Shown here: piece after piece, positions 9,501-17,484 of the stretch | Layout of the letters: each line of letters begins with the position of its first letter | Position numbering within the stretch: the stretch's first letter is position 1 | Source of the DNA: Kuschelorhynchus macadamiae | Taxonomy: Eukaryota > Arthropoda > Insecta > Coleoptera > Curculionidae | Assembly: GCA_030620095.1 (NCBI GenBank) | Contig: JAUTXW010001355.1 | Coordinates: 1,426,001 to 1,490,000, forward strand | Direction of reading: 5' to 3' | DNA: 64,000 bases | The notes under the pieces: model-generated | What the model saw: only the letters and a program-made list of their open reading frames with translations | What the model was told of the DNA's origin: nothing | The model's database searches: none | Translations under genes and position numbers: made by a program

Positions 9501-9732
9501 TCATTATAAAGATGTTGTTGAAAATCATTCTAAAACCTTTTGTTCAATGTATGTTTTTCGATCTAGACAACATACAATTTTTACAGAGTTAATTAATAAA
9601 TTGGCTTTGAGTTCCGAAGATGATAAGCGGTATAAAATTCCCTATAGTTTTAATACATTAGCTTGGGGACACCAAGATATTGCTTTGTATCAATGGAATG
9701 CAGAACATGAAGATTTAGATATATTTATGTAG
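6539..9732 (+). pseudogene. polB: protein-primed family B DNA polymerase, with two in-frame stops and a double frameshift
   Basis: Replicates the linear viral genome from a terminal-protein primer. Seen in order: an N-terminal domain starting RASSFIELP and INIRNDDNFCFAW; a zinc-finger-like CDGC...H...C segment near 7045-7125; Exo I (VVYADFEC, about 7226-7255); an endonuclease-VII-like module CHICNK..DHCHITG..RG near 7535-7630; Exo III (YSDVYLLSD, about 8155); motif A DATNLYG (about 8467); motif B KLANNSIYG (about 8898); motif C YTDTDS (about 9211-9230); thumb KxKGVKK (about 9450). Breaks are a TGA at 7438-7440 and a TAA at 7714-7716 in frame, then a shift out near 7850 and back near 7970. The 534-residue catalytic half (8128-9732) is intact. 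The breaks leave it non-functional as one protein. The convergent integrase gene and the capsid genes support the assignment. Confidence 0.93.
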
Positions 9733-9798
9733 ATATTATAAGGTATTTAAATTTGTTGTTTTTGAAACCAAAGTTAGTCTTCATAAGTCTTTCACAAA

Positions 9799-10169
9799 AT
9801 GTGCTTAGAAACTTTTGACAAAGAAATTGATAACAGTTATTTTAAAACATATGAAAAACGACTTTCCATTTTAAAAAATGGAAAGGAAAATTGAGACCAG
9901 AAGTGTTAGCTGGAGCTGGCTTTTACTATACTTCAATCAATGATATTTGTAAATGTTTTTATTGTGGTATTAAAATTTTTGATTGGTTAAGTTATGATGA
10001 TCCTATTGTGGAGCATAAGAAATTTGCTAGGAATTGTGATTTAAATAACTGTTTATGGAAAAATAGGAATCGAATAATTGTAACCATTCAAAATAAGTCT
10101 TCAAGCTACACATTTTATATATTATTATTAATATCCTTATTTATGAACTTTTACATATATTTAAATTAA
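9799..10169 (+). pseudogene. BIR-domain (IAP-like) protein with C-terminal membrane segment, frameshifted
   Basis: BIR domains bind zinc and, in inhibitor-of-apoptosis proteins, restrain caspases or their antagonists. The frame from 9891 shows RPEVLAGAGFYYT, CKCFYCG, W, DDP, EHKKFARNC, i.e. the C-x2-C-x16-H-x6-C ligand set and GFYYT entry typical of a BIR. After it comes a hydrophobic stretch (YILLLISLFMNFYIYL) at the C terminus, an unusual tail for an IAP, and no RING. An ATG-initiated frame begins at 9799 (MCLETFDKEI) and runs into the BIR only through a one-base shift near 9880 in an A-rich stretch. It lies just after PolB. I infer a host-interaction gene captured by the element; activity in this copy is unlikely as written. 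Confidence 0.75.
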
Positions 10170-10266
10170 GTATTTTATTGTTATTTTTTACAACTGCTTT
10201 TGCTTTCGTGGTGAAAGTATCTGCTTAATGTTAATAAATTTGGAATATAATTATTAATTTGTTTTA

Positions 10267-10734
10267 ATGACTATCAGTAGATCTCAATTTATTCTTCTTT
10301 ATTTTATTTTCCAAAATGTTTTTTATGTTCATCATCCCCCTCGCGTAACACAGTGTGAAATATGTTTTTCTAATAAAACAGACGTCACTCTAAGTAAATA
10401 TTGTAAATTTATGAAAATTGGATTAATTAACAATAGTACAATTAATTGGATGGCACGAATAAATGGAAATGAAAATGCAAGTAAATTTTTTAAAATTTTG
10501 TATCATTATCCAAATCGATCTATTTTTGATACAAATTGGATAGAAAGGTTAGAGTTTAAAAATAATCAGTTACAAATTTTAACCCCCAACTGTACCAATT
10601 ATTATGACGGATTCAAAAATTATTACTTTTCCATCATTAGTGTTACATTAAACTTTGCATTATTTTTATACATTACCATTTTAATTATTTATCTTTATTA
10701 CAAATTTCAAACTGGAAATCTATTTTTTCATTAA
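10267..10734 (+). CDS. predicted secreted/type I membrane protein, unknown function
   Basis: 155 residues. The N terminus is hydrophobic (SQFILLYFIFQNVFYV) and fits a signal peptide. It is followed by an extracellular-type domain with five cysteines (CEIC, one near residue 46, one near 112) and several N-x-S/T sites (NKT, NST, NAS, NRS, NCT). A strong membrane span (ISVTLNFALFLYITILIIYLYY) precedes a short cytoplasmic tail. That layout is like a small surface glycoprotein. No family recognised. It lies between the BIR gene and the next plus-strand gene and the frame is intact. Whether it is a virion or host-membrane protein cannot be told from sequence. Confidence 0.6.
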   Translation: MTISRSQFILLYFIFQNVFYVHHPPRVTQCEICFSNKTDVTLSKYCKFMKIGLINNSTINWMARINGNENASKFFKILYHYPNRSIFDTNWIERLEFKNNQLQILTPNCTNYYDGFKNYYFSIISVTLNFALFLYITILIIYLYYKFQTGNLFFH

Positions 10735-10799
10735 TCCATTTTATTCGAAACTTTAAAGAAAGTGGGGATGAGAATATTTAAGTACAAGAATAACACAAT

Positions 10800-11510
10800 A
10801 TGTTTCAGTCTCGTTTAGTCATTATGAACAACGCCGTGGTTCATAAACCTTTGGAAACGCTTCTTAATTCAAAAATTTATTTTTTAAATAATTCTTTGTC
10901 AAAATTTGTTCTTGTTGGCATTAGTTTAAATGATTTTTCTCCAAAAATTGTAATTGGTGGAAAAACTGGATTTTCAATCGCACTAACCGAAGAAAATTGG
11001 AAAGACATTTGTGTTCATCAAGGAATTATTGTAAACAATTTCTACTTTCCTCAAATTGATCAAACCAGTGTGAATATAAACAACATTCATCTGCAGGTTC
11101 AGAAAATAAATGATACCCCTGTTCTACAAATTACAAAAGGCCCACATTTCATATACTTAGGACAAGAGTCTTTGGACAATTTGTGGCGATTAAAGGAAAT
11201 TATTGATTATAGATTATCTATACTTAAAAGGCAAGAAATCAATACATATTTCAAAATATTTCAAAATAATATTTCAGCTGATTGTGGCGACTTGTGTACG
11301 CATGTTTATAATATAATAAGTCCAACAGAAAATCCTAACAGTGAAAATGTTTCAACTATGATGGAATTACTTGCTTTATATCCTGAACAAATGGAAAACA
11401 AATTGAAGCAAAACGGAACAAAACGAAAATATTACGAAGAAAACAATGAAAATGGATCAAAAAGAAAATATTACGAAGAAAACAATATCTTTTCTGGAAG
11501 AGAACAATAA
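10800..11510 (+). CDS. conserved Polinton protein of unknown function
   Basis: 236 residues from the ATG at 10800; a second in-frame Met at 10824 (MNNAVVHKPLE) is a possible start. The central part (FVLVGISLNDFSPKIVIGG, then LTEENWKDIC) is a pattern I associate with arthropod Polintons next to PolB, but without an assigned function. The C terminus is Lys/Glu/Asn-rich with a repeated KRKYYEENN near 11426-11490. The frame ends soon after this repeat while an overlapping frame continues with similar composition to 11700 (next entry), so its present end may be a slip product. Confidence 0.65.
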   Translation: MFQSRLVIMNNAVVHKPLETLLNSKIYFLNNSLSKFVLVGISLNDFSPKIVIGGKTGFSIALTEENWKDICVHQGIIVNNFYFPQIDQTSVNINNIHLQVQKINDTPVLQITKGPHFIYLGQESLDNLWRLKEIIDYRLSILKRQEINTYFKIFQNNISADCGDLCTHVYNIISPTENPNSENVSTMMELLALYPEQMENKLKQNGTKRKYYEENNENGSKRKYYEENNIFSGREQ

Positions 11511-11700
11511 GGTGCATGTGTTAGTGAAGTGGAGCTTTGCTTACAGACAAGCCCGTAGGAGTAACTTTCAGATGTGGTACTTAGATAGACTCCGTTTTGA
11601 AAAAAGAATAAATGATTGTAAACTTATTCTAGATTCGATATTATCTGAGGAACATAGAAATAAAATATATTTGACACGTTTTAATAAAAATTGTATTTGA
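11446..11700 (+). pseudogene. probable detached C-terminal segment of the preceding gene
   Basis: 84 codons in a shifted frame overlapping the end of the previous gene. The part after 11500 (KVHVLVKWSFAYRQARR..MWYLDRLRFEKRINDCKLILDSILSEEHR) has coding character and helical periodicity, while its first residues only re-read the KRKYYEENN repeat. The simplest view is that a frameshift inside that repeat split one gene. A separate small overlapping gene is the alternative. Confidence 0.5.
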
Positions 11701-11848
11701 TGTTTTACTCAATAAAATTTTAGTTTCCTAAATGTGAATTTTATTTGAAATTAATTAGCACATTAAGACTTTGTAATTTGTATCAGCTAAAGCATAAAGT
11801 GAGGAACAGAAATAAAACAAATTTAACTAAAATTTAATTTCAATTTAA

Positions 11849-12774
11849 TTAAACAATATTTTTTTTATCAATCCATGTATTATATTTTTTATCAAGTCCT
11901 AACCATTTCACATAAACTTTGTTTCCTTTTCTTCTCAAAATCTTCTCAATAAGATACACTTAGTATGCTTTACTTTTAGTAATTCTTGCTCATAAAAACC
12001 ACCCAGAATGTCCTGATTATCTTCGTCTTGAATTAAATATGTCCAAGGGTTTGTCATCTTAACTTCTTTAATGTGGAATATCTCATTTGACCAATTTGAA
12101 CCTTTTGAAAATGCCTCTCGATGCTTGCTTATTCGTACGTGATCACCCACTTTAAACTTTGGAGATTTTATATCTAACGTTTTGGCATGAGTAAATGCAG
12201 ATTTCAAGATTCTATTTTCATTTGTTTTATTTACTTGTTTTGGCTTCATTCCTATTGAAGAATGTTTTGTATTGTTATAATCTTTTACAATATGCGCTAA
12301 TATATTAAACCATTTGTAATTTCCTTGAATGCTAAATATTTTCCACATATTATTCTTTAAAGTCCTGTTCACTCTTTCTACTATACTCGCTTTCAAATTG
12401 GAAAACGTGCTATAATGGTTAATTCGAAATTGTTGCATCAAATTTTGAAAATTTACATTGAAAAACTCTCTCCCTCTGTCCTTTTGCAAGTTTTTTGGTG
12501 GAGTTTTTGCACTGATTAATATTTTTTTCATTGCCGCTGTTACGTCTTTTCCAGATTTAGATTTTACCGGTTCGGCCCAAACATACTTAGAAAATACATT
12601 TATGGTAATCAAGATATATTTAAATCCCTCATTAAATTTGGCATAGGGTAACATTTCAACCAAATCAGCTTGAAAAAGATCATTTAACCCTTTCACTACC
12701 ACCCTTCTGCGTTTGTAGTTTTTTCTAGCAGGTTTATGTAATTCATTAACGACTTGTTGTTTAACGGTTGTCAT
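11849..12774 (-). CDS. int: retroviral-type (Polinton) integrase, C-terminal chromodomain-like tail frameshifted
   Basis: Inserts the viral genome into host DNA. The 279-residue frame 12774-11935 has the rve core with DDE catalytic residues: D37 (FQADLVEML), D99 (LQKDRGREF) and E133 (ASIVERVNR), giving the D,D-x(33)-E layout. The entry VNELHKPARKNYKRRR is characteristic of Polinton integrases. After the core comes FKVGDHVRISKHR and a beta-rich C-terminal region. The frame ends at 11935, but the neighbouring frame continues with a chromodomain-like sequence (VKWLGLDKKYNTWI) to a stop at 11849-11851, so a one-base shift near 11945 has cut the tail. The catalytic core is intact. It is the last gene of a minus-strand block and converges on the plus-strand block ending at 11700. 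Confidence 0.93.
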
Positions 12775-12815
12775 GACAACAAACTTGTTTATTCAATTTT
12801 AAGGAAGTTCACTTT

Positions 12816-13244
12816 CTATGTTTTGTAATAATTCGAAATATAACTTTTATATGTTTTTTCCAATTCATTCAATTTATCAATTTGTATTGTATAACTTTTT
12901 TCATTTAAAATTTTACTAATTTTAGTAATCTCCTTTTCTAACGCATTAAAGGATTTTTTTATCTCTCCAGTTAAAAAAGTAGTTGATCTACTATCACTAT
13001 TTTTGAATTCCTCCTCTGTTTTATTTAATTCTTGTTCTAATTTCTTAATTACACTGGACATTATATTTTCCAAGGAAATATATTGTTGATTTTCTTCCAA
13101 AGTGAGTTGGTCAATTGTTCTACTGTTAAGAATGCTATTTTGATTTCTTTTTTTTTCATCATCTAACCTTTTTATAAAAGTTCTTAATTGTTTAATTTTT
13201 TCCTTGTGTTTTTCAATTATTACTTCTCTTATATTTGTTTCCAT
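12816..13244 (-). CDS. coiled-coil protein, Polinton minus-strand block
   Basis: 142 residues, almost entirely charged helix with heptad-like spacing of Ile/Leu (KEKIKQLRTFIKRLDDEKKR; SSVIKKLEQELNKTEEEF). No catalytic motif seen. Its ATG at 13244-13242 overlaps the TAA of the gene upstream (TAATG), a layout that suggests coupled translation or a shared transcript. Function unknown; coiled-coil proteins in this position could be structural or could bind DNA-replication proteins. Confidence 0.6.
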   Translation of the reverse strand: METNIREVIIEKHKEKIKQLRTFIKRLDDEKKRNQNSILNSRTIDQLTLEENQQYISLENIMSSVIKKLEQELNKTEEEFKNSDSRSTTFLTGEIKKSFNALEKEITKISKILNEKSYTIQIDKLNELEKTYKSYISNYYKT

Positions 13245-13534
13245 TATTTTATTAATTTTTTGTCTTCCTTTTTAACATGTTCATTTAAAAATTGCAAATC
13301 TTTACTTATTTGATTTAGCGTTAGCAACTGTTTATTAACGTTTTCAATTGAGGTATAACATCCTTTAATCTGGTTTTCATACTTTAAAAAATTTTCATCA
13401 AAAACCTTAAGCTTTTTAGCAAAGATTTCATTATTTGTTTCATTTTCACCTAATCTCCTTTTTAAATTATTAATGTCACTTATTCTCTCTTGATTTTGTT
13501 TTGAAATATGGCGTCCAAATTTATCAACTGTCAT
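13244..13534 (-). CDS. coiled-coil protein, Polinton minus-strand block
   Basis: 96 residues starting MTVDKFGRHISKQNQERI, then long helices with heptad-like periodicity (YTSIENVNKQLLTLNQISKDL). Overlaps the next gene by one base at TAATG. The FGRHISK opening is shared, in my memory, with other Polinton coiled-coil proteins, but no function is assigned. A TATA-like ACTATAAATAAC on the minus strand lies near 13588, about 50 bp upstream of the ATG. Confidence 0.6.
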   Translation of the reverse strand: MTVDKFGRHISKQNQERISDINNLKRRLGENETNNEIFAKKLKVFDENFLKYENQIKGCYTSIENVNKQLLTLNQISKDLQFLNEHVKKEDKKLIK

Positions 13535-13583
13535 GTTGAGCTTTCATTAAACAATAAATATGATTATATTTGATAGCTGTTAT

Positions 13584-14723
13584 TTATAGTATTACTTTAT
13601 CTTCTCTTAATTCTTCAATAATAGAGATAATCTCGTTACTATGAGCATTATTTCCCGCATCACTTGATGAAATTAATAAACGTAGCCTATCAACAATTTC
13701 GTTTACATTATTCCAGTATACATAGTCTGTATTTGATCTGTTTGTTTTCAAAATTAATCCCTTTCCTGTAGATTTGGCTCTAGTTGTTCTAAACGGAGGT
13801 TTTGGTTTGTTAAATGCTGTAACTAATCTTGGCAAGGTTTTTGTCTTTGTAATCCCCTTTCTTTGTAAATATGGTCCTATTATTGTAACATATTTGTGTG
13901 ATGTATTTCCTTGAACTTGTTCATTTGAATCAAAATTCCTACGATATACATTTGTTTTAGCTAGAATGTTCATGTAATTATCTAAATCTTCCTTCTTATA
14001 ACCTTTCGGTTCTTTTTTGAAAAGCAATTCGTATAAACCTGGCGTGCCTGTGTACGTTATTCCTCCCACTTTAATGTCTTTTCCAATAATTTCTACCGGT
14101 ATCTGTGTTAAACCAAAAGAAAACTTATCCGTTTCGAGGTCATGAACTATTCCATAATAATGGTCAAATTTATGTTGTGTATCTTTCACACCCTCATCAA
14201 TATATGATCTGGGTAATTCATGAAAATCTGCTAAGTAATCTTTATATGATGGTGTACCAACATAGGTTTGAATTGTTTTTCTAGTTTGTTCCAATATGTC
14301 TGACAAGTTTAAATTTGTTGTTGTGTCACTAGAAGGATCTGAAGTTTCTGCTATAACAGTTGATGACAATGGTTGTACTACAGGAGAGGAAGAAGTGATA
14401 CTACTGTCATTTAAAAATGTTGGTAGTTCTGTAGGGAGTAACGGAGTTTTTCCTGTTTTCTGAATATTTTTCGTCGGAGTTGATGTTTTATAAAGCTTTG
14501 TAGGTGTTTTGAAATCTTCATACTTTGAAACTCTTTCTTCTTTTAAATCGAATGGTTCGGATTTACCAATACTTGAAATTAACTGTTTAAGTGGTTGTGT
14601 TATTGGTCTATAAGCTTGTTCTAATTCGGACTGAGCAGTAGAAGTAGCTAATTTCAAGCTTTGATATTTCTGCTTCACGGCTTGTCTCGATCTTATTAAT
14701 TCTCGAGCTAAACGTTTATCCAT
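13584..14723 (-). CDS. conserved Polinton protein (probable structural), unknown fold
   Basis: About 379 residues from the ATG at 14723; the frame extends 3 codons upstream only through a TTG. The N-terminal third is basic and helical, then Ser/Thr/Pro-rich and low complexity (about residues 80-150). The C-terminal half is ordered: YKDYLADFHELPRSYI, PGLYELLFKKEP, DYVYWNNVNEIVDRLRLL and NEIISIIEELRE. The latter two are motifs I know from the conserved large unknown protein of animal Polintons and adintoviruses. It sits between the packaging ATPase and the coiled-coil genes. No enzymatic motif is visible. The frame is intact. Confidence 0.75.
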   Translation of the reverse strand: MDKRLARELIRSRQAVKQKYQSLKLATSTAQSELEQAYRPITQPLKQLISSIGKSEPFDLKEERVSKYEDFKTPTKLYKTSTPTKNIQKTGKTPLLPTELPTFLNDSSITSSSPVVQPLSSTVIAETSDPSSDTTTNLNLSDILEQTRKTIQTYVGTPSYKDYLADFHELPRSYIDEGVKDTQHKFDHYYGIVHDLETDKFSFGLTQIPVEIIGKDIKVGGITYTGTPGLYELLFKKEPKGYKKEDLDNYMNILAKTNVYRRNFDSNEQVQGNTSHKYVTIIGPYLQRKGITKTKTLPRLVTAFNKPKPPFRTTRAKSTGKGLILKTNRSNTDYVYWNNVNEIVDRLRLLISSSDAGNNAHSNEIISIIEELREDKVIL

Positions 14724-14763
14724 GTTGTACAAGTTTTAAATGAAATAAAACTGCAAATTTTTT

Positions 14764-14782
14764 ACTTTTATAAATATATAAA
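14764..14782 (-). promoter_or_regulatory. TATA-type promoter element for the 14723 gene
   Basis: On the minus strand the sequence reads TTTATATATTTATAAAAG, about 45-55 bp upstream of the ATG at 14723, a normal TATA-to-start distance for a short leader. Confidence 0.4.
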
Positions 14783-14798
14783 GGAATCGAATTTACTC

Positions 14799-15440
14799 CT
14801 ATATCTGCCGTGATTTACTTACAAGAAAGCCATATGGATCCATCCAACAGTTAGCACAAATATTTTTAAACTGATCAAATGTCATATCCAATATACAGTG
14901 GTTACTATATATATGTTTTAAACTCAAACAGTCCTGTTTAAATAAAATTAATAAGTTTGCATTTTCTCGAATTAGACGTTTAAGGATTGAGGAATATCCT
15001 TGAAACATAAAAAAACAATTGGTGTTTCTATGCCTTCCATGCGTGAAATAGTCCCTAATAATAGATTGACTATGACAAGGAATATCATCAAAAATGATAA
15101 CGGAATTTAGCTTTATTTCATGAGGTGAAATAATGTTCTCATCGCTATCATATTCAAAGTATCCAATTTCTTTCATAGGCTTTAACAACTTTCTTAAATA
15201 TTCATATTTTGGTTGATCTAATGACTTTGAATAAACATAGACATTTTCAAACCTAATTCCATTAGGATGCTCGAGCAGTGTAAGCATAACGTTGGTTTTA
15301 CCGCTACCACTGCAACCAACTATGAGCCCTCTTTTTGAACCACCGCAAAATAAGTCACCATGCTTTCTCAACTGTTTACTTAAAATTTTTTCGTCATGAT
15401 TATTTACTGGTAATGAGAATTTTTGTTTTTCAATCCTCAT
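14799..15440 (-). CDS. FtsK/HerA-type genome-packaging ATPase (A32-like)
   Basis: ATP-driven motor that moves viral DNA into the capsid. 213 residues, the usual Polinton length. Walker A is GCSGSGKT at residues 42-49 and Walker B is SVIIFDDI at 113-120. A downstream HGRHRNTNCFFMFQGYSSI segment matches the sensor region (H...N) of this family. The frame is intact from the ATG at 15440. It is the first gene of the minus-strand block and diverges from the PLA2/virion block across an 87-bp gap that holds TATA boxes facing both ways. Confidence 0.93.
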   Translation of the reverse strand: MRIEKQKFSLPVNNHDEKILSKQLRKHGDLFCGGSKRGLIVGCSGSGKTNVMLTLLEHPNGIRFENVYVYSKSLDQPKYEYLRKLLKPMKEIGYFEYDSDENIISPHEIKLNSVIIFDDIPCHSQSIIRDYFTHGRHRNTNCFFMFQGYSSILKRLIRENANLLILFKQDCLSLKHIYSNHCILDMTFDQFKNICANCWMDPYGFLVSKSRQI

Positions 15441-15527
15441 TCTTAATCACACTAGTAAATATTTTTAGCTGTAAAAGTATTTATACCAGAAAAATGTCAA
15501 TGTGCTTTTAGTATAAAAAGAACTTCA
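15441..15527. promoter_or_regulatory. 87-bp divergent promoter between ATPase and virion gene block
   Basis: A minus-strand TATAAATA (plus positions 15478-15485) lies 38 bp upstream of the ATPase ATG. A plus-strand TATAAAAA (15512-15519) lies only 9 bp before the ATG of the PLA2 gene. The latter spacing would put the usual +30 start site inside the coding region, so either the leader is extremely short, initiation is unusual, or the box is fortuitous. Confidence 0.5.
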
Positions 15528-16276
15528 ATGACTGTGGGTCGTCATAAGTTGAAAAAAACTATTAAAACACGTAATAGAAAAGGCTCTGGTTTAGTAAATA
15601 AATTAATTAGTAAACTACCTTTCGAAGTTCATATACCAGGATATAATTATTGTGGTCCCGGCACCAACTTGGAAAAAAGATTAACTAGAGGTGACGTTGG
15701 TATAAATCCATTGGATTCCGCTTGCAAAGAACATGATATATCTTACTCTCAGACTGAAGATTTATCAAAAAGACACATATCTGACCAAATATTACAAAAA
15801 AAGCCTGGGATAGGGTAAAAGCTAAAGATTCTTCTATTGGTGAAAAAATTGCAGCTTTAAGTGTTGCAGGAATAATGAAGGGTAAAAGAAAGTTCGGTTT
15901 GGGATTAAAAAATACAAAAGGGGGTAAACTTAAATTGAAAAAAAAACGTATCATTCGAACACCCAAAAAAATTGGAGGATTTCTACCTCTTTTGTTTCCC
16001 ATTCTTGGCGCCCTGGGTGCACTAGGTGGAGGCGCGGCAGGAATTGCTAAGGCAGTAAATGATGCTAAAGCAGCTAAACAGCAACTAGAAGAAATACATA
16101 GACATAATATTGCAATGGAAAATGCTTCTAAAGAAGGCAAAGGATTATATATTAGACCATATAAAGGAAAGGGACTATTTATTAGACCTTATAAAGGAGG
16201 ATCCGTCAAAATGAAAGCAATCAGACAAAAAAAAACTCAAAATAAGTTTTCCAAAAAGAGCACTTACGAACAATGA
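15528..16276 (+). pseudogene. PLA2-domain virion protein with basic/hydrophobic core-protein tail, one frameshift
   Basis: The first frame (to 15818) has a phospholipase A2 signature as in parvovirus VP1: calcium-loop-type YCGPG at residues 41-45 and the catalytic HD pair at 69-70 (ACKEHDISY), after a basic N terminus. The frame ends at 15818. The adjacent frame continues from about 15805 through 16276 and encodes a very basic stretch, then a Gly/Ala/Leu-rich hydrophobic segment (PLLFPILGALGALGGG), a helix and two RPYKG repeats. That composition resembles the adenovirus pX/pVI-like core proteins that adintoviruses encode here. A single-base shift near 15805 separates the halves. Expected role: membrane-active minor virion protein during particle uptake. 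Inactive as one product in this copy. Confidence 0.8.
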
Positions 16277-16562
16277 TATTATTAAATATGCTGTTGAAAA
16301 TAAAGAACTTCCAAAAAAAATTAATCTGAAAGAATGTGGTATTGTAAATTTGAAAATAACTCATTGGACTGCTTATATTAAAAATAACAAAAATGTAATA
16401 TATTTTGATAGTTATGGAAATTTAAAACCACCTTTTGAACTTCTCAAATATTTTAATTCGAATGGCAAAGTGGATGTATTTTATACTTATGAAAATAAAC
16501 AAATATTTAATTCATATAACTGTGGTCAACTATCCCTAAAATTTTTGCAAAAAAATATATAA
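16215..16562 (+). CDS. adenovirus-type cysteine protease (adenain-like), N-terminal boundary uncertain
   Basis: Processes virion precursor proteins. The frame is open from 16215 (after a TGA) to 16562 and overlaps the end of the previous gene. Catalytic positions of the family can be seen: His in ITHWTAYI, Asp in VIYFDSYGN and Cys in SYNCGQLSLKFL, giving the order His-Asp-Cys. The entry CGIVNL is typical. No ATG begins the frame before the conserved part (the first in-frame ATG, 16350, is just before the catalytic His), and the usual Gly-rich loop ahead of the catalytic His appears short, so a start codon and a few residues may be lost. At roughly 115 residues it is at the short end for Polinton proteases. 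Confidence 0.85.
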   Translation, partial: KQSDKKKLKISFPKRALTNNDIIKYAVENKELPKKINLKECGIVNLKITHWTAYIKNNKNVIYFDSYGNLKPPFELLKYFNSNGKVDVFYTYENKQIFNSYNCGQLSLKFLQKNI

Positions 16563-16604
16563 ACTCATTATTTATTGTAATATCTCATTCATAAATAAAC
16601 TGCA

Positions 16605-17303
16605 ATGTCTACCACAATTGCCATATCAGGAAACAGTTCTGATTTGTCTGCTGAATTAAATCCGCCCATATATTTAGAGGATGAATAACAATATTACCTG
16701 GGTTTAGCTGATTTTGAAACGTTTATGACTATCCCCAATATAAAAGAAGGATATAATAAATTTTATATAGATAATAAAGTAATTGTTATTCCCGACGGAA
16801 CTTATGACATTACAGATATAGAAACATACATAAGAGAAAGTATAGAAGATTTATTTCCGAATGAAAAAATTTTTTTTCTTTTAAAAGCAAATGTTAATAC
16901 TCTAAAAACTTTTTTAATGTGTAGTAGAATAATTGATTTTACCAAGGAAGATTCGATAGGAAAAATGTTGGCTTTTAATAGCAGGATACTAGAAGCTATG
17001 AAAGAGGAAGAATCAGATAATGTTGCAAAAATAACTAAGGTGAATGCTATTTGTATTGACTGTAATATTTGTGTCGGTTCTTACAATAATGGTAAACCTG
17101 TTCATATTATTCACCAGTTTTATCCAACTGTAGCTCCAGGGTATAAAATAGTTGAATCTCCTTTGCCCATTTTGTATTTTCCAGTTAGCATCAAAGCAAT
17201 TAACAATATAACAGTTAAAATAGTTGATCAAGACGGAGAACTTATCAGTTTTAGAGGAGAAACTATAACAGTAAGGTTACATTTACAAACAAGTGAAATA
17301 TAA
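16605..17303 (+). pseudogene. penton-like minor capsid protein (single jelly roll), one in-frame stop
   Basis: Forms the capsid vertices in the adenovirus/PRD1-type lineage. The gene begins at the ATG at 16605 (STTIAISGNSSDLSAELNPPI), a start I recognise for Polinton minor capsid proteins. It has one TAA at 16686-16688, 27 codons in, and then stays open in the same frame to 17303. Later motifs include GLADFETFMTIPNI and FYIDNKVIVIPDGTYDI. Length 232 codons, normal for the family. The stop is the only break. It is followed after one base by the small basic gene and then the major capsid gene, the usual virion order. Confidence 0.85.
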
Positions 17304-17304
17304 A

Positions 17305-17484
17305 ATGGTTGTTAGATATAATAGAGCCCTTGGGATAAGACTTGCCCCTACCACTATCAACAAAGTAAAAACTTATAAAAAGAAAAAGCCTAAACAACAG
17401 TTCAGTATCAAATCCAACACCAACAAGTTAAGACGAGATAATCGTAAATTTCTCACATCCTTGGGTTTCACTGTTTTAAAATAA
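17305..17484 (+). CDS. small basic protein between penton and major capsid genes
   Basis: 59 residues from the ATG at 17305, one base after the penton stop. Strongly basic (KTYKKKKPKQQ, TNKLRRDNRK) and ending KFLTSLGFTVLK. A small basic frame with an N-R-K/E-FL-x-SLG end occurs in the same place in other Polintons, so it is likely real. Its TAA shares its final A with the major capsid ATG (TAATG at 17482-17486). A packaging or scaffold role is only a guess. Confidence 0.7.
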   Translation: MVVRYNRALGIRLAPTTINKVKTYKKKKPKQQFSIKSNTNKLRRDNRKFLTSLGFTVLK

